NCBI GenBank assembly: GCA_965153455.1
Contig: OZ234502.1
Span: forward strand, 10,013,495 to 10,077,494
Direction: 5' to 3'
Length of the DNA stretch: 64,000 nt
DNA from: Sphagnum compactum
Taxonomy: Eukaryota > Bryophyta > Sphagnopsida > Sphagnales
Shown: in pieces, positions 24,480 through 36,102 of the stretch
Layout: each line of letters begins with the position of its first letter
Position numbering within the stretch: the stretch's first letter is position 1
Position numbers and translations under genes: made by a program
Notes under the pieces: model-generated
What the model was told of the DNA's origin: nothing
What the model saw: the letters and a program-made list of their open reading frames with translations, nothing else
The model's database searches: none

Positions 24480-27400
24480 TGTCAAAAACATCATGTGCAA
24501 CAAGACCCCACAACTTTCTCATTACACTACCACAAAAGGTGGATCACATAGATCCATGAATTCCTTGTGTTCCAAATCATCTTTAAATTCAACATCAATT
24601 TCATTTATTAATTCAAATTCCTCCTCACAAATAGTTGCAAAGTCCTTTGGCTTTGACCACCCAATTCATGGGTTTAATGGCACCTCACATGGTCAAAAGA
24701 CAACATTTATAAAGTGTGTGAGTAGCCTTGCAATAAAAAAAATCTTTTTATTTCAATCTAACAAGTTGGAATGTTAAACACTTGTCTTGTCAACATAACA
24801 ATTGTTGAAATTTTATGTTCTTATGGGTGCCACCATGTCAAGGCACATTTGCAAGTATTTCCATTGATAAGATAACACCATAATCCATTAAATTTTTTTG
24901 AACCAATTTGTTTCAAACTATCAACATTTGTCTTAAGGTCTGAAAAAACCATCAAAGTCTGTGCATTATGCACCTTGCAATTGAGGCTCTTCAATCACAT
25001 TAGGCCGAAGGAGCTTGTAACACTCCACATACTAATAAATGGAGGGATAACAACAACCAAACATTGCTACCTTCTTTTGGCCTAAATAATTGGAAACTAG
25101 GCACAACTTTTTAAATTCAGGATCTAGCATCAAAATTAGAATATTACGAACTTTGTCAATGTTATTGAGTTAGATCATATTTCATTTTACATGTGCTAAA
25201 AGTATTAATATCCGAGCCTAACAAAAAAAAGAAAAGGCCTCTAGGTCTTGCTTTTCTAAGAGAAAAAATTGTGTAACATTTTGGATAATGGTCTTGGAAG
25301 TCGAAAAAATGATTTATAGACAGCTCCCATGAATTCAAACTAAATAGATATATTGTGACATTCAACATTACAATTTATCTATTTGAAAGGCAATAACCAT
25401 TTGGGGGTATTCAAGGTGACAGACTCAAATGCTTCAATAGGATACCATACCCCATCATCGTGAAAAGGTTGAGGGCCATGGTAAAATGTTAATAGACATT
25501 ATAACTTATTATTAAAACCCTGAAAACATATTATTTTGATTTGAAAAGTAGTCATTATTTTGCACACATTTGCGTATTTTTTAAGATAGCTTTCTAATTC
25601 CATTCTTATATAACATAGTTCTTCACAAACTAGATCAATTTATGCTCAGTATGGGAAAAAAAAATTCAAAGAAATAAAAATGTTATAAGACACAAAATTT
25701 CAACTTATGAATTTTTCCATAAGAAAATAAATTACTCTCCTAATCTAGCAACTCCACTAAGTCAATGCCTATGGCTTTGGTTCAACACATGACTATTTAC
25801 AAACTACCCACGATTTTAGAAAAGACACAAGACTTTGTAATGCCATAATTTGTTGATTATAACATAATGCAATGGCATTTTGAAATATAAATGCATCTTG
25901 GAATAAGTGAATTTGATTTGCAAACCTAAATTTTTAAAAAACAAACAAGGTCCCATGATTATTAATTCATTTTGGACGTGCATGTTGAAAGAATAATCCA
26001 ACTTATAAGTAGGTTAAGCAAAAGACAAATGATACAACCCACAAAATAGAAATAACTTTTTTACAAATTTGCTTTAAAAATGACAGAATGATACAACATA
26101 CAACCCATAAAATAGTGAGAAAAAAAGACATGAGACATGAATATAGTGTGTTCAACTTTTTGAGTCTTAATCCAAAATATATGCAAGCTTTATCCCACGC
26201 TTACTTCCCCTTCTCATTTTATTGGGGGCCAAAATATGCATTTTCGAATATCAATTTGTGATGATTTATGGATGCAAACTTGAAACCATGAGTGATTTTG
26301 TTGTCAATAGTAGCATATTAACAAAATTTTGACAATGCATGCCCAAAAAATGAGCCATCAAATGGTTTAGACATGCACAAGATGTAGCATGGCATCACAA
26401 AGTTCAAAACTACATCACAAGTTACCAAGTTGAACCCCTGTGACATACGCCAAAATCTTCTATGTGAAAGAAAACCTATCCAAAAGTTGCCATACTTTTA
26501 AAGCCATAGTTACGCCACGTGTATCTATGGCTTCAAACAATTCAATGGTGAATGCTTGGGCTTGTAGGTTTTTGACAAAAAAATCATCACAATAGCAAAA
26601 ACATTGTGTGCATTTTTCAACATCCAAACATTGAAGGTGCAAGTGGTGGAAAAACATGTTGTTCATGGATACTACACTTGGTTTGCCGAAGTTTTTTGCA
26701 CCAAATTGGGTAGAACTTTGTCCATACATACTTTTTGAATGGCAAAAAAATACACGAGTATAATTGATATGCTAGTTTGCAACCATATGGATTCAACAAT
26801 TTTAAGGGTAGAAATCCTCTGATTATAAAAAACATAATGTAAATTAGCAAGGCCTTTTGTGTTCCATTGTCCTTTTCGAACACATTGGTGGACCCAGAAA
26901 GACTAGAGTTGACACTAAAAGGTATATATGGCCTTTTATTAACTAGTACCCATTCAAGTGCACTTCAAGCATAAATGAGTATTTTTTTTGAGTGTTTGGC
27001 ATAAGGAACTTTGTCTTCAATTTCAACATGTTTTTTCATAATAGTAATGCCAATAGCCTTGTGGTATCAACCTTTTGCAGGTCTTTTAATACACATGGCT
27101 AAGGTTTCAAGGCCAATCACTTGATTATGCCAAATAATGCATCTCATCATTTGGTTTTGATTAGGAGCAATAAATTAATTATTGTTCACCTTTTAAAATG
27201 CCCATGTGGGTGAATTCCAAACGTGGGGCTTCCAAGTAAGGCTTTGCTTCGTCAATTCCCCAATGTGTAATTCCCAAATATATGCCCCACCACCATTTGA
27301 ACTTCCAAGTTTGACTATTGTTCACCTTCATTTTGCAAGATTTCAACAATGTCATTCAAAATATTTCTTGAAAATGCTAATGTAGGAGTCATGTTAGTAA

Positions 27401-28440
27401 GACTAACAACATACATACATGATTGATAGAACTTGAAAAAGAATCCATTTAGACTTGAGGCTTGGAGGTTGCATGTTTGTCAAATCATTCAAAGAATGAG
27501 AAGGTAGTGACCATTGTAAACCAATGGGCACCACATACCACAAATCACATAACATTGCACAAATAAATATGTTAATGTATATGGTATGCATGAGATGAAT
27601 GGACACAAGAAAATAATTGTCAAGAAGAATTGATATTGCAAAAGCAGTGCACAACATAATGGAATCATTGAAGGATGAATATATAAAAAAACATGTAACA
27701 TGATTATTGATCATTTTTTCTCAATTTAAAGTTTAGAGGTTGAGGTGGAGAGATCACAACTTTTTTTGCATGTAAATAAAGACAAGAAAAAAAACCATAC
27801 CCAAGTGGATAATTGAGAAAACACCTTTACACATGTTCTAACATTTGAACTTTTTGGATTCAGAAGGTGACCTTGATGATAATTGACAAAGACCATTGTG
27901 TGAGAGGTGAGTTCAACAATGATTAATAAATCTAAATTTAGGTGAAAACACAAGTTGTTTTTCTTTCACAACTTCCACTCGAAAGATCGATAAAACATTG
28001 GTTCATCTGACTCACAATCACAACAATTGATAGGCACAAATAATAAGACATAAGACCACAACCTATTAATTCGTTCATACAATGAAAACATAAAGTACCA
28101 AGGTTTACAATGTGGAGTTTAAGCATGAGGTGGGAAAGCAAACAATTGTATATCAAAAAAATATTCTCCAAAACATAATCATAGAATTACAAATAAAAAA
28201 AGGAGAACATAAAAGCTTATCTTCTTCAAATTGCCTCTTGTCATTGTAGCACATACACTTACAAGATGCTTGTGCCACCAATGTGTTGATTGATGCGGAA
28301 CACCATAATGACACATCTCTTGGACAATTTCAATTTCACAATCAAATCTCCATTCCATCACCAATCCACAAAAAGAAGGCGGCAATATTTCATCATAATC
28401 ACACCTTCTCCAACCCCTTTCCATCACCCTCAATAAACAA
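24480..28440 (-). mobile_element. Decayed hAT-like transposon region
   Basis: The central part is a clear copy of the transposase seen at 5.7-6.0 kb (see 26,115-26,729). Outside it, coding-like scraps on the same strand lie at both ends. Near 24,530-24,655 an open run carries FELINEIDVEFKDDLEHKEF before a stop. Near 28,180-28,433 a run holds WRRCDYDEILPPSFCG and ATMTRGNLKKI, which could be a broken BED-finger N-terminus. The order fits one minus-strand gene of about 4 kb with many stops and shifts. Terminal repeats and a target duplication were not found, so the outer limits are approximate. Confidence 0.35.
26115..26729 (-). pseudogene. hAT-like transposase core, second copy
   Basis: Reading down the minus strand: VWQLLDRFS, then KILAYVTGVQLGNL, LVTCDVVLNF, SKPFDGSFFGHALSKFC, a stop, YATIDNKITHGFKFASI, then EKGK, a stop, AWDKAC and LRLKKLNT. 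Each block aligns in order with the copy at 5,680-6,045. Stops and frame changes show it is dead. Family assignment to hAT (DUF659 type) rests on remembered block order, not on a search. Confidence 0.5.
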
Positions 28441-30088
28441 AAGAAATGGTTATCTTAGTTTTCAAGAGGTGCTATAGCTTCTTTAGAATACAAAACCCTA
28501 AACCCTAATGACCATACCAAAGGATATACATGAGGAGATGAAGCTAGGGTTGTGGCTAATAACCTCAATATATTTTTATGTTGAGTTAGCTTTGGTTATA
28601 GATAACAATTTTTTTGAAATGGTAGGTACAAGGGTGAACATGAATATTGAAAGTTTTATTTCCTTGTGGTACCAACTAGTGTTGTGTGTGTAAATGGTTT
28701 TAGGATTTACACTGTGTGTAAGTGTAAAACCATGTAAATTTATTTTATGCCATGTAAAACAATGTAAATGTAAAAAAATACAATGTAAATATTTATGTGG
28801 TTTTATGTGGCCATGTAAAATAATGTAAGTGTAAAACAAATATATTTATATACTATAAGCCAATGAAACGACCAATTGCAAAAAAAAAAACTCATCAAAA
28901 TATTTGTGCTTTGGGATGCACCACAACTAATTAATTAATATGAATCACAATAAGTATAATAAGTACTTAAGCTCTTGTAAAAGTTACAATAAATAATACT
29001 CAATAATAAAAGTTATTATTGAATACTACTCATAAAAAATAGTAGTAATAATAAAAATTGTACTCAAGAAATGAGATGAAGCAAAATGTGCATTCAAGAT
29101 ATTTTTTGGAATAACACCACCATAATCCCATATTGGTAAAAAATGCTAATACTTGGGGTGTATCAAAGTGGCCCGTTGCAAAAAATTAAAATTGAGCTTT
29201 AGGATGCACCCACCACTAATTAATATAAATTTGTAAGAAAGTATGCTCATTAAGGGTATATAATATATACACTTACACACCCCAAAACATTTACAAGAGA
29301 TCATGTATGTGACAAATTTTTACATTGGTCTCGTGCAAATGTAAGAAACCAAAATTATACACAACAACAATATAAGTGTAAATGTAAAAAGTTCAAACAT
29401 GTAATTGTAAATGATTTAGACTTACGAAGTTAAGATTAAAAAATTTAATTAATTATTGGGCAGTTTGTTGCTGAATCCGGTCAGGGAGTATGGTAGCCCT
29501 TTTTGCTTGGCCAGAGGATTAGACTTCCTCCTTGGGCCTTGCTTGTCTGTTGCCAGAAAGAGAAAGCACACATTAAAAGAAATATAGCTACTATCCTAAA
29601 ACAAACAATAGAAAGAGGGAATCTCCTTCAAAGAAAAAGATGATTAGATGCACCTCCTCTAGAAAGATGGAATCTCATGAAAACCCCAGAAAGTGGTGCA
29701 TTGAGCTCACATTGAGTTTGGATTCAATGCAGGAACCTGGCATACACCAATCTAAAAAAGCTTCAAGTAGAAAACTTGGGACTGCAAGAAGAAAACTATG
29801 AAGAGAATCCAAACTAGTGTGAATCCAAACAGAAATTGTAAAGAAAAACAGAAGCTCAAAAAATTCTTTATGACGATGAATCTTCTTGATGTATATAAAA
29901 CCAATATTGGCGGTAGACTGAGTTTCATCCCCTCTTTTCTTTTTCCTGAGCGCCTCCACTGCTGCTACATATATTTTCACTGATCCTACCTGTACAACTA
30001 CTATAATACTCTCGAACCTTGTGCACTAAATGCTGAGTTTCAGCTTTCATACTGAGATTTAATAAAAATTTCATTACTTTGTAGATGC
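28441..30088. other. Intergenic DNA left of the LINE
   Basis: Between 28,690 and 28,840 the words CATGTAAAA and GTAAGTGTAAAAC recur imperfectly, and similar words return at 29,310-29,400. A short CCCTAAACCCTAA telomere-like box lies near 28,496. 29,460-30,080 is less AT-rich but gives no recognisable protein. It ends in the presumed target duplication of the LINE. Confidence 0.45.
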
Positions 30089-30101
30089 CCCTGAGAGAGA
30101 T
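30089..30101 (+). other. Left target-site duplication of the LINE
   Basis: CCCTGAGAGAGAT, repeated exactly at 36,103-36,115. After one mismatch (A or G) three more bases (GGG) also agree. LINE protein similarity begins only a few bases to its right (GTAILLDR, from 30,104), so it marks the 5' junction. Confidence 0.75.
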
Positions 30102-30103
30102 AG

Positions 30104-30841
30104 GGCACTGCCATCCTTCTAGACAGAACCACAGCTCCCCTGGTGGTCGACAGTGGGATTCTCGTAAAAGGTCGGGCGCAATTCGTCAAACTCCAAGCGA
30201 CAGATGGAGTCACGCTAACCGTGATCAACGTCTACGCAGCCCGAACCTCCAGAGAAAGAGCTCCTTTATGGAAAGCCGTAAGTAGAGCTGAATGCAATTC
30301 AGACCACACCATCTTAGGGGGAGATTTTAACCATATGGTGGAAATCCCCTGCAGGGGTCTAGCCAGTTATAGAAGTATGCACAGGAGGGAGGCAACCTCC
30401 TGGCATCAAATGACGATCCAATATGGATTGTTCGACGCCTGGGTCTCAGACAACTTCCGAAAGATGTCAAAAAAGGCGTACACTTTTGATAATGGGAGAT
30501 CTGGATCCGGCGCTGCCGTCTCCAGAATCGACAAATACATGATCTCGCAAGGCCTGGAATCAAGAGGAGGAAGGATCGAATCTGTTGCCTCCATTAAAAA
30601 ATTTTCAGATCACTCCCCGCTTCTCATCTCAATTTGGGGTCAGGCAACTGACCCAGTCAATCCATCCTACTACTTCGACACCTCCCTCTTGGAAGACGCG
30701 GAGGCCAAAGCGGAACTGCTCCAAGCCTGGTCAGGGGACCTCCCGACCCCTTCCAACGACCAGGATTGGACTCCCTGGCTAGAAGCGGCCATCGGCAGGG
30801 TAATGGCCTGCAACAACCGCTTAGCCAAGGCAAAGAAGTGA
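30104..30841 (+). pseudogene. LINE endonuclease (APE/EEP) domain, N-truncated
   Basis: Starts inside the domain at GTAILLDRTTAPLVVDSGIL. Visible motifs: NVYAAR, the GGDFN metal/catalytic block, SRIDKYMIS and SDHSPLL with its catalytic DH. The N-terminal part with the first Asn and the Glu is missing because of the 5' truncation. The frame then runs straight to a TGA at 30,839-30,841, compatible with a CGA-to-TGA change. Confidence 0.85.
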
Positions 30842-33294
30842 CTCAGGGGAGCCACGATCAGAATGAACACAAAAAGAGTCCAACTCGCGGAAGCTCAGCT
30901 TCAAAACAACCCGACCAACGAGGAAGTGAGGGGCGTCTTGTCCAACTCGCAAGCCAAGCTGGCAGAAATTTTTCAAAATCAGGTGGCGCGCAACCAACAC
31001 CTTTCCTCTTCGAACTGGTTCAGGTATGGTGACACCTGTTCCAAAACCTTCTTTGACTTTCACCGGGCAGGGCAAAAGAAGACCCCGACGAGGGAACTGG
31101 TCACCGACAACGGGCCGATCAGAAGGCAAACTGACCTCACCAATCACATCATCGATTTCTACACCAAACTCTATACCTCGGAAGCCCACCTCCCTGGGAC
31201 CTAGGAAGCCCAAGCCTCCTACTGGGACAGTGTCCCGGCGAAAGTCTCAGCGGAAACTAATGCCTTCCTCACCCAGAGCCTCACGCTAGAGGAGGTCGTC
31301 AAGGCGATTCTTGCACTGCCCAAAAACAAAGCACCCGGACAGGATAGAATTCCCATCGAATTCTTCCAATCTTGCGTCAATGAGGTGGCACCTTCACTCC
31401 TCATGGCATACACGGCTATGCTGAACTCAGTCGAGGCTTCGGCTTTCATCAATAGGGGCTTAATCACCCTGATTCCAAAAACAGGAGATCGCTCCAAGCT
31501 GGGAAATTGGAGACCGATCACCCTGCTGGGATGCATCAACAAAATTCTTGCCAAGGCGCTCGCGGGAAGGCTGCAAACCTTCCTCCCAAGCATAATCAGA
31601 CCGAACCAAACAGGATTCGTGGAAGGCAGGAGTATTCTGGACAACGTCTTCATGGCCCAAGATTCTCTGAGCTAGGCCGAAGAGAGCAACCAGGACTTGG
31701 TGCTCCTCCTCTTGGACTTTGAGAAGGCCTTCGACAGAATAGAATGGAATTTTCTTTTCTCCGCCATGGACCACATCGGATTCAGCAACACCTGGATAAA
31801 ATGGGTCCGCACCTTGTACCGGGAGGCGTCCTCAGCAATCAAGGTCAACGGTGTAGTAGGACCAACCTTTCAGCTCGCTAGATCAGTTAGACAGGGCTGC
31901 CCGCTAGCACCTTATCTCTTCATTATCGCAACCGACATCCTGGGGTACATGCTGGCAGATCCTAGGCACGGGATTGAGGGCCTGACGCTGCCCAAGGGGG
32001 GTAGAATCAGGGACCAAACCTTTGCCGATGACACAGCATTGTACCTCAAGGGCGACCAGGAAAACCTCGACAGGGCCCAGGGTGTACTTGAAGTCTTCTG
32101 CAAGGCCTCAGGGGCCAAGATCAACTGGAATAAATCCTCCGCCATATGGGCGAGCAGGAGAAAGAGAATCTGGGACTGGGGGCAGGAAGTCGGCCTCAAA
32201 TGGGTCCCCAGAGGCGAGGGCGTCAACAAGATGTTGAGTGCACTAAAAGGGAAGCTGATATGCTGGAGCCACAGCAACCTCTCCCTCGCGGGTAGGGTAA
32301 TAGTCGCCAACCAGGTGTTACTAGCCTCTACTTGGTACCTGGCCGCATGCTGGAACCCTAATCCCAGCATGTGCAGCTAGGTGCGCGGAGTCGTAAGGAA
32401 CTTTATTTGGGGGGGGAAAGCCGCACCCACCCGGGCCAAGGTGAAATGGGACACCCTCACCCTGCCCATTGCTAAAGGCAGACTGGGCATAATCGACCCC
32501 AAATCGCAATCGGAAGCCCTCCTCGCGAAACTTCTGGTCAGGGGTCTTGCACCCGGAGGGGAACCCTGAAAGGAATTGATCAGGCACCACGCTGATCAAA
32601 CCGGGCTCCCTGTTCATGGGAAAGGGCCCGACACTACAGACATCCACTGGATTTTTGCCGCGCCTAAGCTAAAAAAGGCGCCTTGTTCAATGTGGAAGAG
32701 CATTCTTGGGGCTTGGATGAGCATTCGCCCTGGCCTCGCCAAGAAGGAACCATCAAATCTGGTGGAACTGATGAGACAACCTATCTTCAGTAATCCATCT
32801 CTCACCAATGTAAGGGGAGAACCCCTTGGAGTCAACGGCCACAGCGAAGGCTGCGCCTTCGCGCGGGCCGGACACACCAGAATCAGGGATTTCTGGAATG
32901 GCGATACTCAGGACTGGAAGAACCTCTCAGACCTAAAAATGCACTTCCACGCATCCAACAGGTCCTCCAAAGACATCATCATTGGGAGCATCCCCTGGAG
33001 GCCAGACTCTTTCAGCCCCTGTGCACAGCCAAGGGATTGGGTAAGTACTCCCAGCTCGGGTACCCCCCTGGAATGGGTATACTACGTTCTGGAAGTGCTC
33101 GTGGACAAGGTATTAGTGCTAGAATTCAGAAGAATAGCTAGCAGCGGACAGATCCGGGCAACGAACTTTCAAAAACTTACCATCTGCCCAGACAATTTAT
33201 CCCTGATCACGGTCCTGTCGCGCGAGAGACATGGAGCGTCTCTCAAAGTCGCCAACGACCCTCCACTTGCCAACCAGAGAAACAAAACATATTA
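30842..33294 (+). pseudogene. LINE reverse transcriptase and thumb region
   Basis: Continues the endonuclease frame without any frameshift. RT blocks: LPKNKAPGQDRIPIEFF, RGLITLIPKTGD, NWRPITLLGCINKILAKALA, IIRPNQTGFVEGRSI, LLLLDFEKAFDRIEWNFL, VRQGCPLAPYLFII and QTFADDTALYLKGD (the catalytic FADD), then the NLSLAGRVIVANQVLL thumb-side block and FIWGG. In-frame stops fall at 31,202 (TAG), 31,673 (TAG), 32,378 (TAG) and 32,567 (TGA). It is cut at 33,294 by the first LTR insertion. Confidence 0.9.
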
Positions 33295-34384
33295 TGACGC
33301 GCTCCCAAGTTCCTTGTGGACCCACTCGAGGGTCCAAGTATGCGGCAATGCGGAAGCGGTTGGAACTTGGAGCCGCTCCCTAGCTCACAACACTTGAGGG
33401 GTAGAAGGGTGTGTTGGAGCTCCGGGATGGGACTAGGAAGAGTTGACAAGCTTGACTCACTCACACGGACCTTCCATTAACCACTCCAAGTGGTTAGTCC
33501 AAAGTTGGAGCACCTTTGGTGCTAGGAAGAGCCACGGCCCGGACCTTGGGGAAGCCATCACCTTCCCCCTTGGGACTCATGTTGAATCCTTTTTGGTGTT
33601 GGGACAAGCCACGGGTGAACTCGGACTCACTTTGAACACACACACACTCCGAGCTCGGGAGTAAGCCACCACCTCACTCCCTTTGGTGGGGAAGCCAGCA
33701 CCTTCCCCCTTGGGGAAGCCAACCACTTCCCCCCTTATAGTATACTCTGTGACTCTCCACGGAGGCTACATCCAAATGGCTATTTTTCCCGGGACTCCCG
33801 AATGGGAGTCCCGAAATCGCGCCAAATGGGACTCCCGCGACTTTGGAGCCCCATAACTTTGCGAGCAGACCTCGGATTGCGATGCGGTCTGAAGCAAAGT
33901 TGTAGATCTCGTCGAGACCTTTCCAACGGTATGTCGCACGTCCTCTGTAGCTAAGTAAATCGGGTCGATTCCCGACTTTTAGTGGTCGGGAGTCAAAACT
34001 GGACGACTCCCGGGAATTCGACTCCCGGGCCTTCTTTTGGCCATAACTTGTGTTTCAGATGTCCAAATGAGCAATGCGAGCCCATTTTAGACATCTACAC
34101 TTCAAGAGCTTTCCATTGATATAAAGAGCGAAACAAGCCATGGAGTTTTGACCCCTCAAAACGCTCTCTGAAGTTTCGGGAGTCCCTTCGGGACTCCAAC
34201 TCTCACCAACTCCCAACGTGGGAGTTCACTTGGGAGTGTGAGGGTTCACTCCCTCACACTCTCTGGACTCTTTGCACTCCTTGCACTCCCGGGAGCATGT
34301 GATGTGCCTCCCGGGTCTACTACTAGGCCCGCAACCTCACAACCCCCTTGCCTTGGTCGCAAGCCAAAGGCTAGGGTTGCGACA
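33295..34384 (+). mobile_element. Solo LTR 1 (1,090 bp) inside the LINE
   Basis: Begins TGACGCGCTCCCAAG and ends GGGTTGCGACA, so it has TG...CA ends. It is flanked by a perfect 5-bp duplication TATTA (33,290-33,294 and 34,385-34,389). GC-rich, with many GACTCCCG/CGGGAGTC words that can pair. A CCCCCTTATAGTATA stretch near 33,733 could be a TATA-type promoter. No gag or pol coding, primer-binding site or polypurine tract, so it is a recombined solo LTR. Same family as 35,004-35,824; longer because the second copy lacks internal segments. The superfamily cannot be told from the LTR alone. Confidence 0.87.
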
Positions 34385-34389
34385 TATTA

Positions 34390-35003
34390 GATCTTTGAGT
34401 CTGGCATCATCAAAAACCTCCCTTGGGACCAGGGGAGTGGCACTGGAAAGAGGTACACCCCCTGGGCGACGCCCCTTTCTTTGGATACACGGCCAAAAGG
34501 GGATACAAGAACGTGAAGAGCTCCTCGCGCTCCCCGGGAATCATCACATTCATCGACAACCTTAACCTCAGGAATTCTTCAATTTCCCAAGTGGTTGCCA
34601 GGATCTGGCACAACTCCCGGCCCAAGAAAGTTGGCACTCTGATTTGGCTAACCCTCAATCAGGGCCTCCCAACTGGCACCTGGCTACAGGTGATGGGAAT
34701 CTTTCCCACCTGTGCAACTTGCAGCTCAGGGGCTCCCGAGTCCCCCCAACACTGTCTACTGGACTGCCCCCCAGCGCAACGCGCCTGGGGCGCTTTCAAA
34801 AGAGTGTGGGAGGAATGGAAAGCCCCCGAAGACGTCACCTTCAACTGGCCCTTCGCTTTGCTGGGCGAGGCCTCCATCGAGCACGAGGAAGACCCCTCGG
34901 GCCTGCACGCTTACCACCCAGGAGGATACACTTACCTCAGGCAGCCGCTTGACATTTTACGCACCTTCATCCTATACTACCTTTGGTCTGAGAGATGCCG
35001 TAA
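34390..35003 (+). pseudogene. LINE C-terminal part, zf-RVT-like segment
   Basis: Resumes the LINE after LTR 1. A short run (IFESGIIKNLPWD) is in the old frame; after about 34,430 the frame shifts by one base and reads WHWKEVHPLGDAPFFGYTAK, RPKKVGTLIWLTLNQGLPTG, then FPTCATCSSG, PESPQHCLLDCPPAQRAW. The CxxC...HCLLDCP spacing and the LPTG.L context match the zf-RVT region at the end of plant LINE ORF2 proteins. It ends at LWSERCR, where LTR 2 is inserted. Confidence 0.8.
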
Positions 35004-35824
35004 TGACGCGCTCCTTGGTCCCGGGGTGAACCCACTTGAAGGGTTCACCAACGTGAAGTTGCGGAAAGTTGGGACCGAAGGGCACGCTCCCGACTTCCAA
35101 CTCTAGAAAGGGGTAGAGGGTTGAGTTGGAAGCCCCGGGATTATACTAGGAAGATGGACTAGTAGATCAAGCACGAATCTGCATCCAAAACCGACCACAA
35201 ATGGGTTAGTTCACATTCGGGAACACCCTTGGGTGTTGGGACAAGCCACGGGCACTTTGGACTACTTGACTCACCACGGCCCGGACTTGGGGGAAGCCAC
35301 CACCTTCCCCCTTATAGTTATCTCTGCAGCTCGCCGTGGAGGCTATATCCAAATGGCACATTTTGTTGGGACTCCCGAAATGGAGTCCCGAAATTGTCCC
35401 GGCTGGACTCCTGGAACTTCGAACGGCCATAACTCCCGACTGCAGAGTCCGATCGCAACAAGGTCTGAACCAAAGTTGTAGCCCTCGTCAAGATCTTTTC
35501 AATGCCATGTTGCACTCTCAAATCGGATGTCAGGAAGAGGTCGATTCCCGACTTTTAGTGGTCGGGAGTCAAACTGCCAGTTTGACTCCCGGCCCTTCTT
35601 TTGCCCATAACTTGGGCTGCAAAAGCCCAAATGACCAATGCGAGGCCATTTTCGATATCTACGTTTCAAGACCTTTCCAATGACACCAAGAACATCTCAA
35701 TGCGAGGTGTTTTGGGCCTTTCTGTCGAGCTCTGAACATTCGGGAGTCCCGGAGGACTCCAAACCTCCAATTTTTCCAAGTGTTGGGCTTCACCCCCACA
35801 CTTGGACAAAGTGGGGTTGCGACA
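35004..35824 (+). mobile_element. Solo LTR 2 (821 bp) inside the LINE
   Basis: Begins TGACGCGCTCCTTGG and ends GGGGTTGCGACA; perfect 5-bp duplication CGTAA at 34,999-35,003 and 35,825-35,829. Shares long blocks with LTR 1, including TGGAGGCTATATCCAAATGGC (with one change), ATTCCCGACTTTTAGTGGTC and CCTTTCCAATG-type text. Because each LTR has its own target duplication, they are two insertions and not the two ends of one element. Removing the LTR and one CGTAA restores the LINE frame exactly. Confidence 0.87.
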
Positions 35825-36067
35825 CGTAAGCACTTCGACGATTGCAAAGTCCTCTCGCAAGCCTGGGTGGCCACCGTCGAAGTCGGCATGGCCACCTGGA
35901 AGGCCATCAGGGCCCCTCGGCCGGTCAATGACCCTGCTATGCAAGCTAGGATTGAGCTCGCCTTTAGATCTGAATGGTTTCATATGGACATCTTTGGGAG
36001 TGATAGCGCCACCATCAGGTGGCGCTTCCTCCCGCCTTTGTACTTCTCTAATTTTTTTAATGACTGA
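35825..36067 (+). pseudogene. LINE ORF2 C-terminus
   Basis: Continues directly from LWSERCR across LTR 2 as KHFDDCKVLSQAWVATVEVG, MATWKAIRAPRP and so on, to NFFND and TGA at 36,065-36,067. The frame agrees with the segment before LTR 2. No domain beyond the usual LINE tail is recognised. Confidence 0.75.
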
Positions 36068-36080
36068 AGGGGCTGTTGCC

Positions 36081-36102
36081 TCCCTCCCCCGAAAGGGGTT
36101 CA
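36081..36102 (+). other. Terminal hairpin at the 3' end of the LINE
   Basis: C5 (36,086-36,090), GAAA (36,091-36,094) and G4 (36,095-36,098) can form a four-base-pair stem closed by a GNRA-type loop. TTCA follows, then the target duplication. LINEs that recognise a 3' stem-loop rather than poly(A) are known, including among plant L1-like elements; assignment here is inference. Confidence 0.6.

Larger units (their letters stand above)
30102..36102 (+). mobile_element. 5'-truncated L1-like LINE carrying two solo LTRs
   Basis: A non-LTR retrotransposon of about 4.08 kb once the two LTR insertions and their duplications are subtracted. Domain order: endonuclease (lacking its first ~100 residues and all of ORF1), reverse transcriptase with FADD, then a C-terminal region with an RNase-H-less zf-RVT-like segment. 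It is much GC-richer than its surroundings. The right end lies 35 bases after the stop codon, just after a C-rich/GAAA/G-rich hairpin, and there is no poly(A) tail. Flanked by the 13-bp direct repeat CCCTGAGAGAGAT. Truncation at the 5' end is the usual result of incomplete reverse transcription. It cannot encode an active protein. Confidence 0.88.

Noticed and set aside
28490-28510. Interstitial telomere repeats (CCCTAAA) near 28,496, and similar text near 885 and 20,465
   Set aside because: Only two units each; such telo-boxes are common by chance and in plant promoters.
33295-35824. The two LTRs as the two ends of one retrotransposon
   Set aside because: Each has its own, different 5-bp duplication, and the DNA between them is LINE sequence that rejoins in frame.
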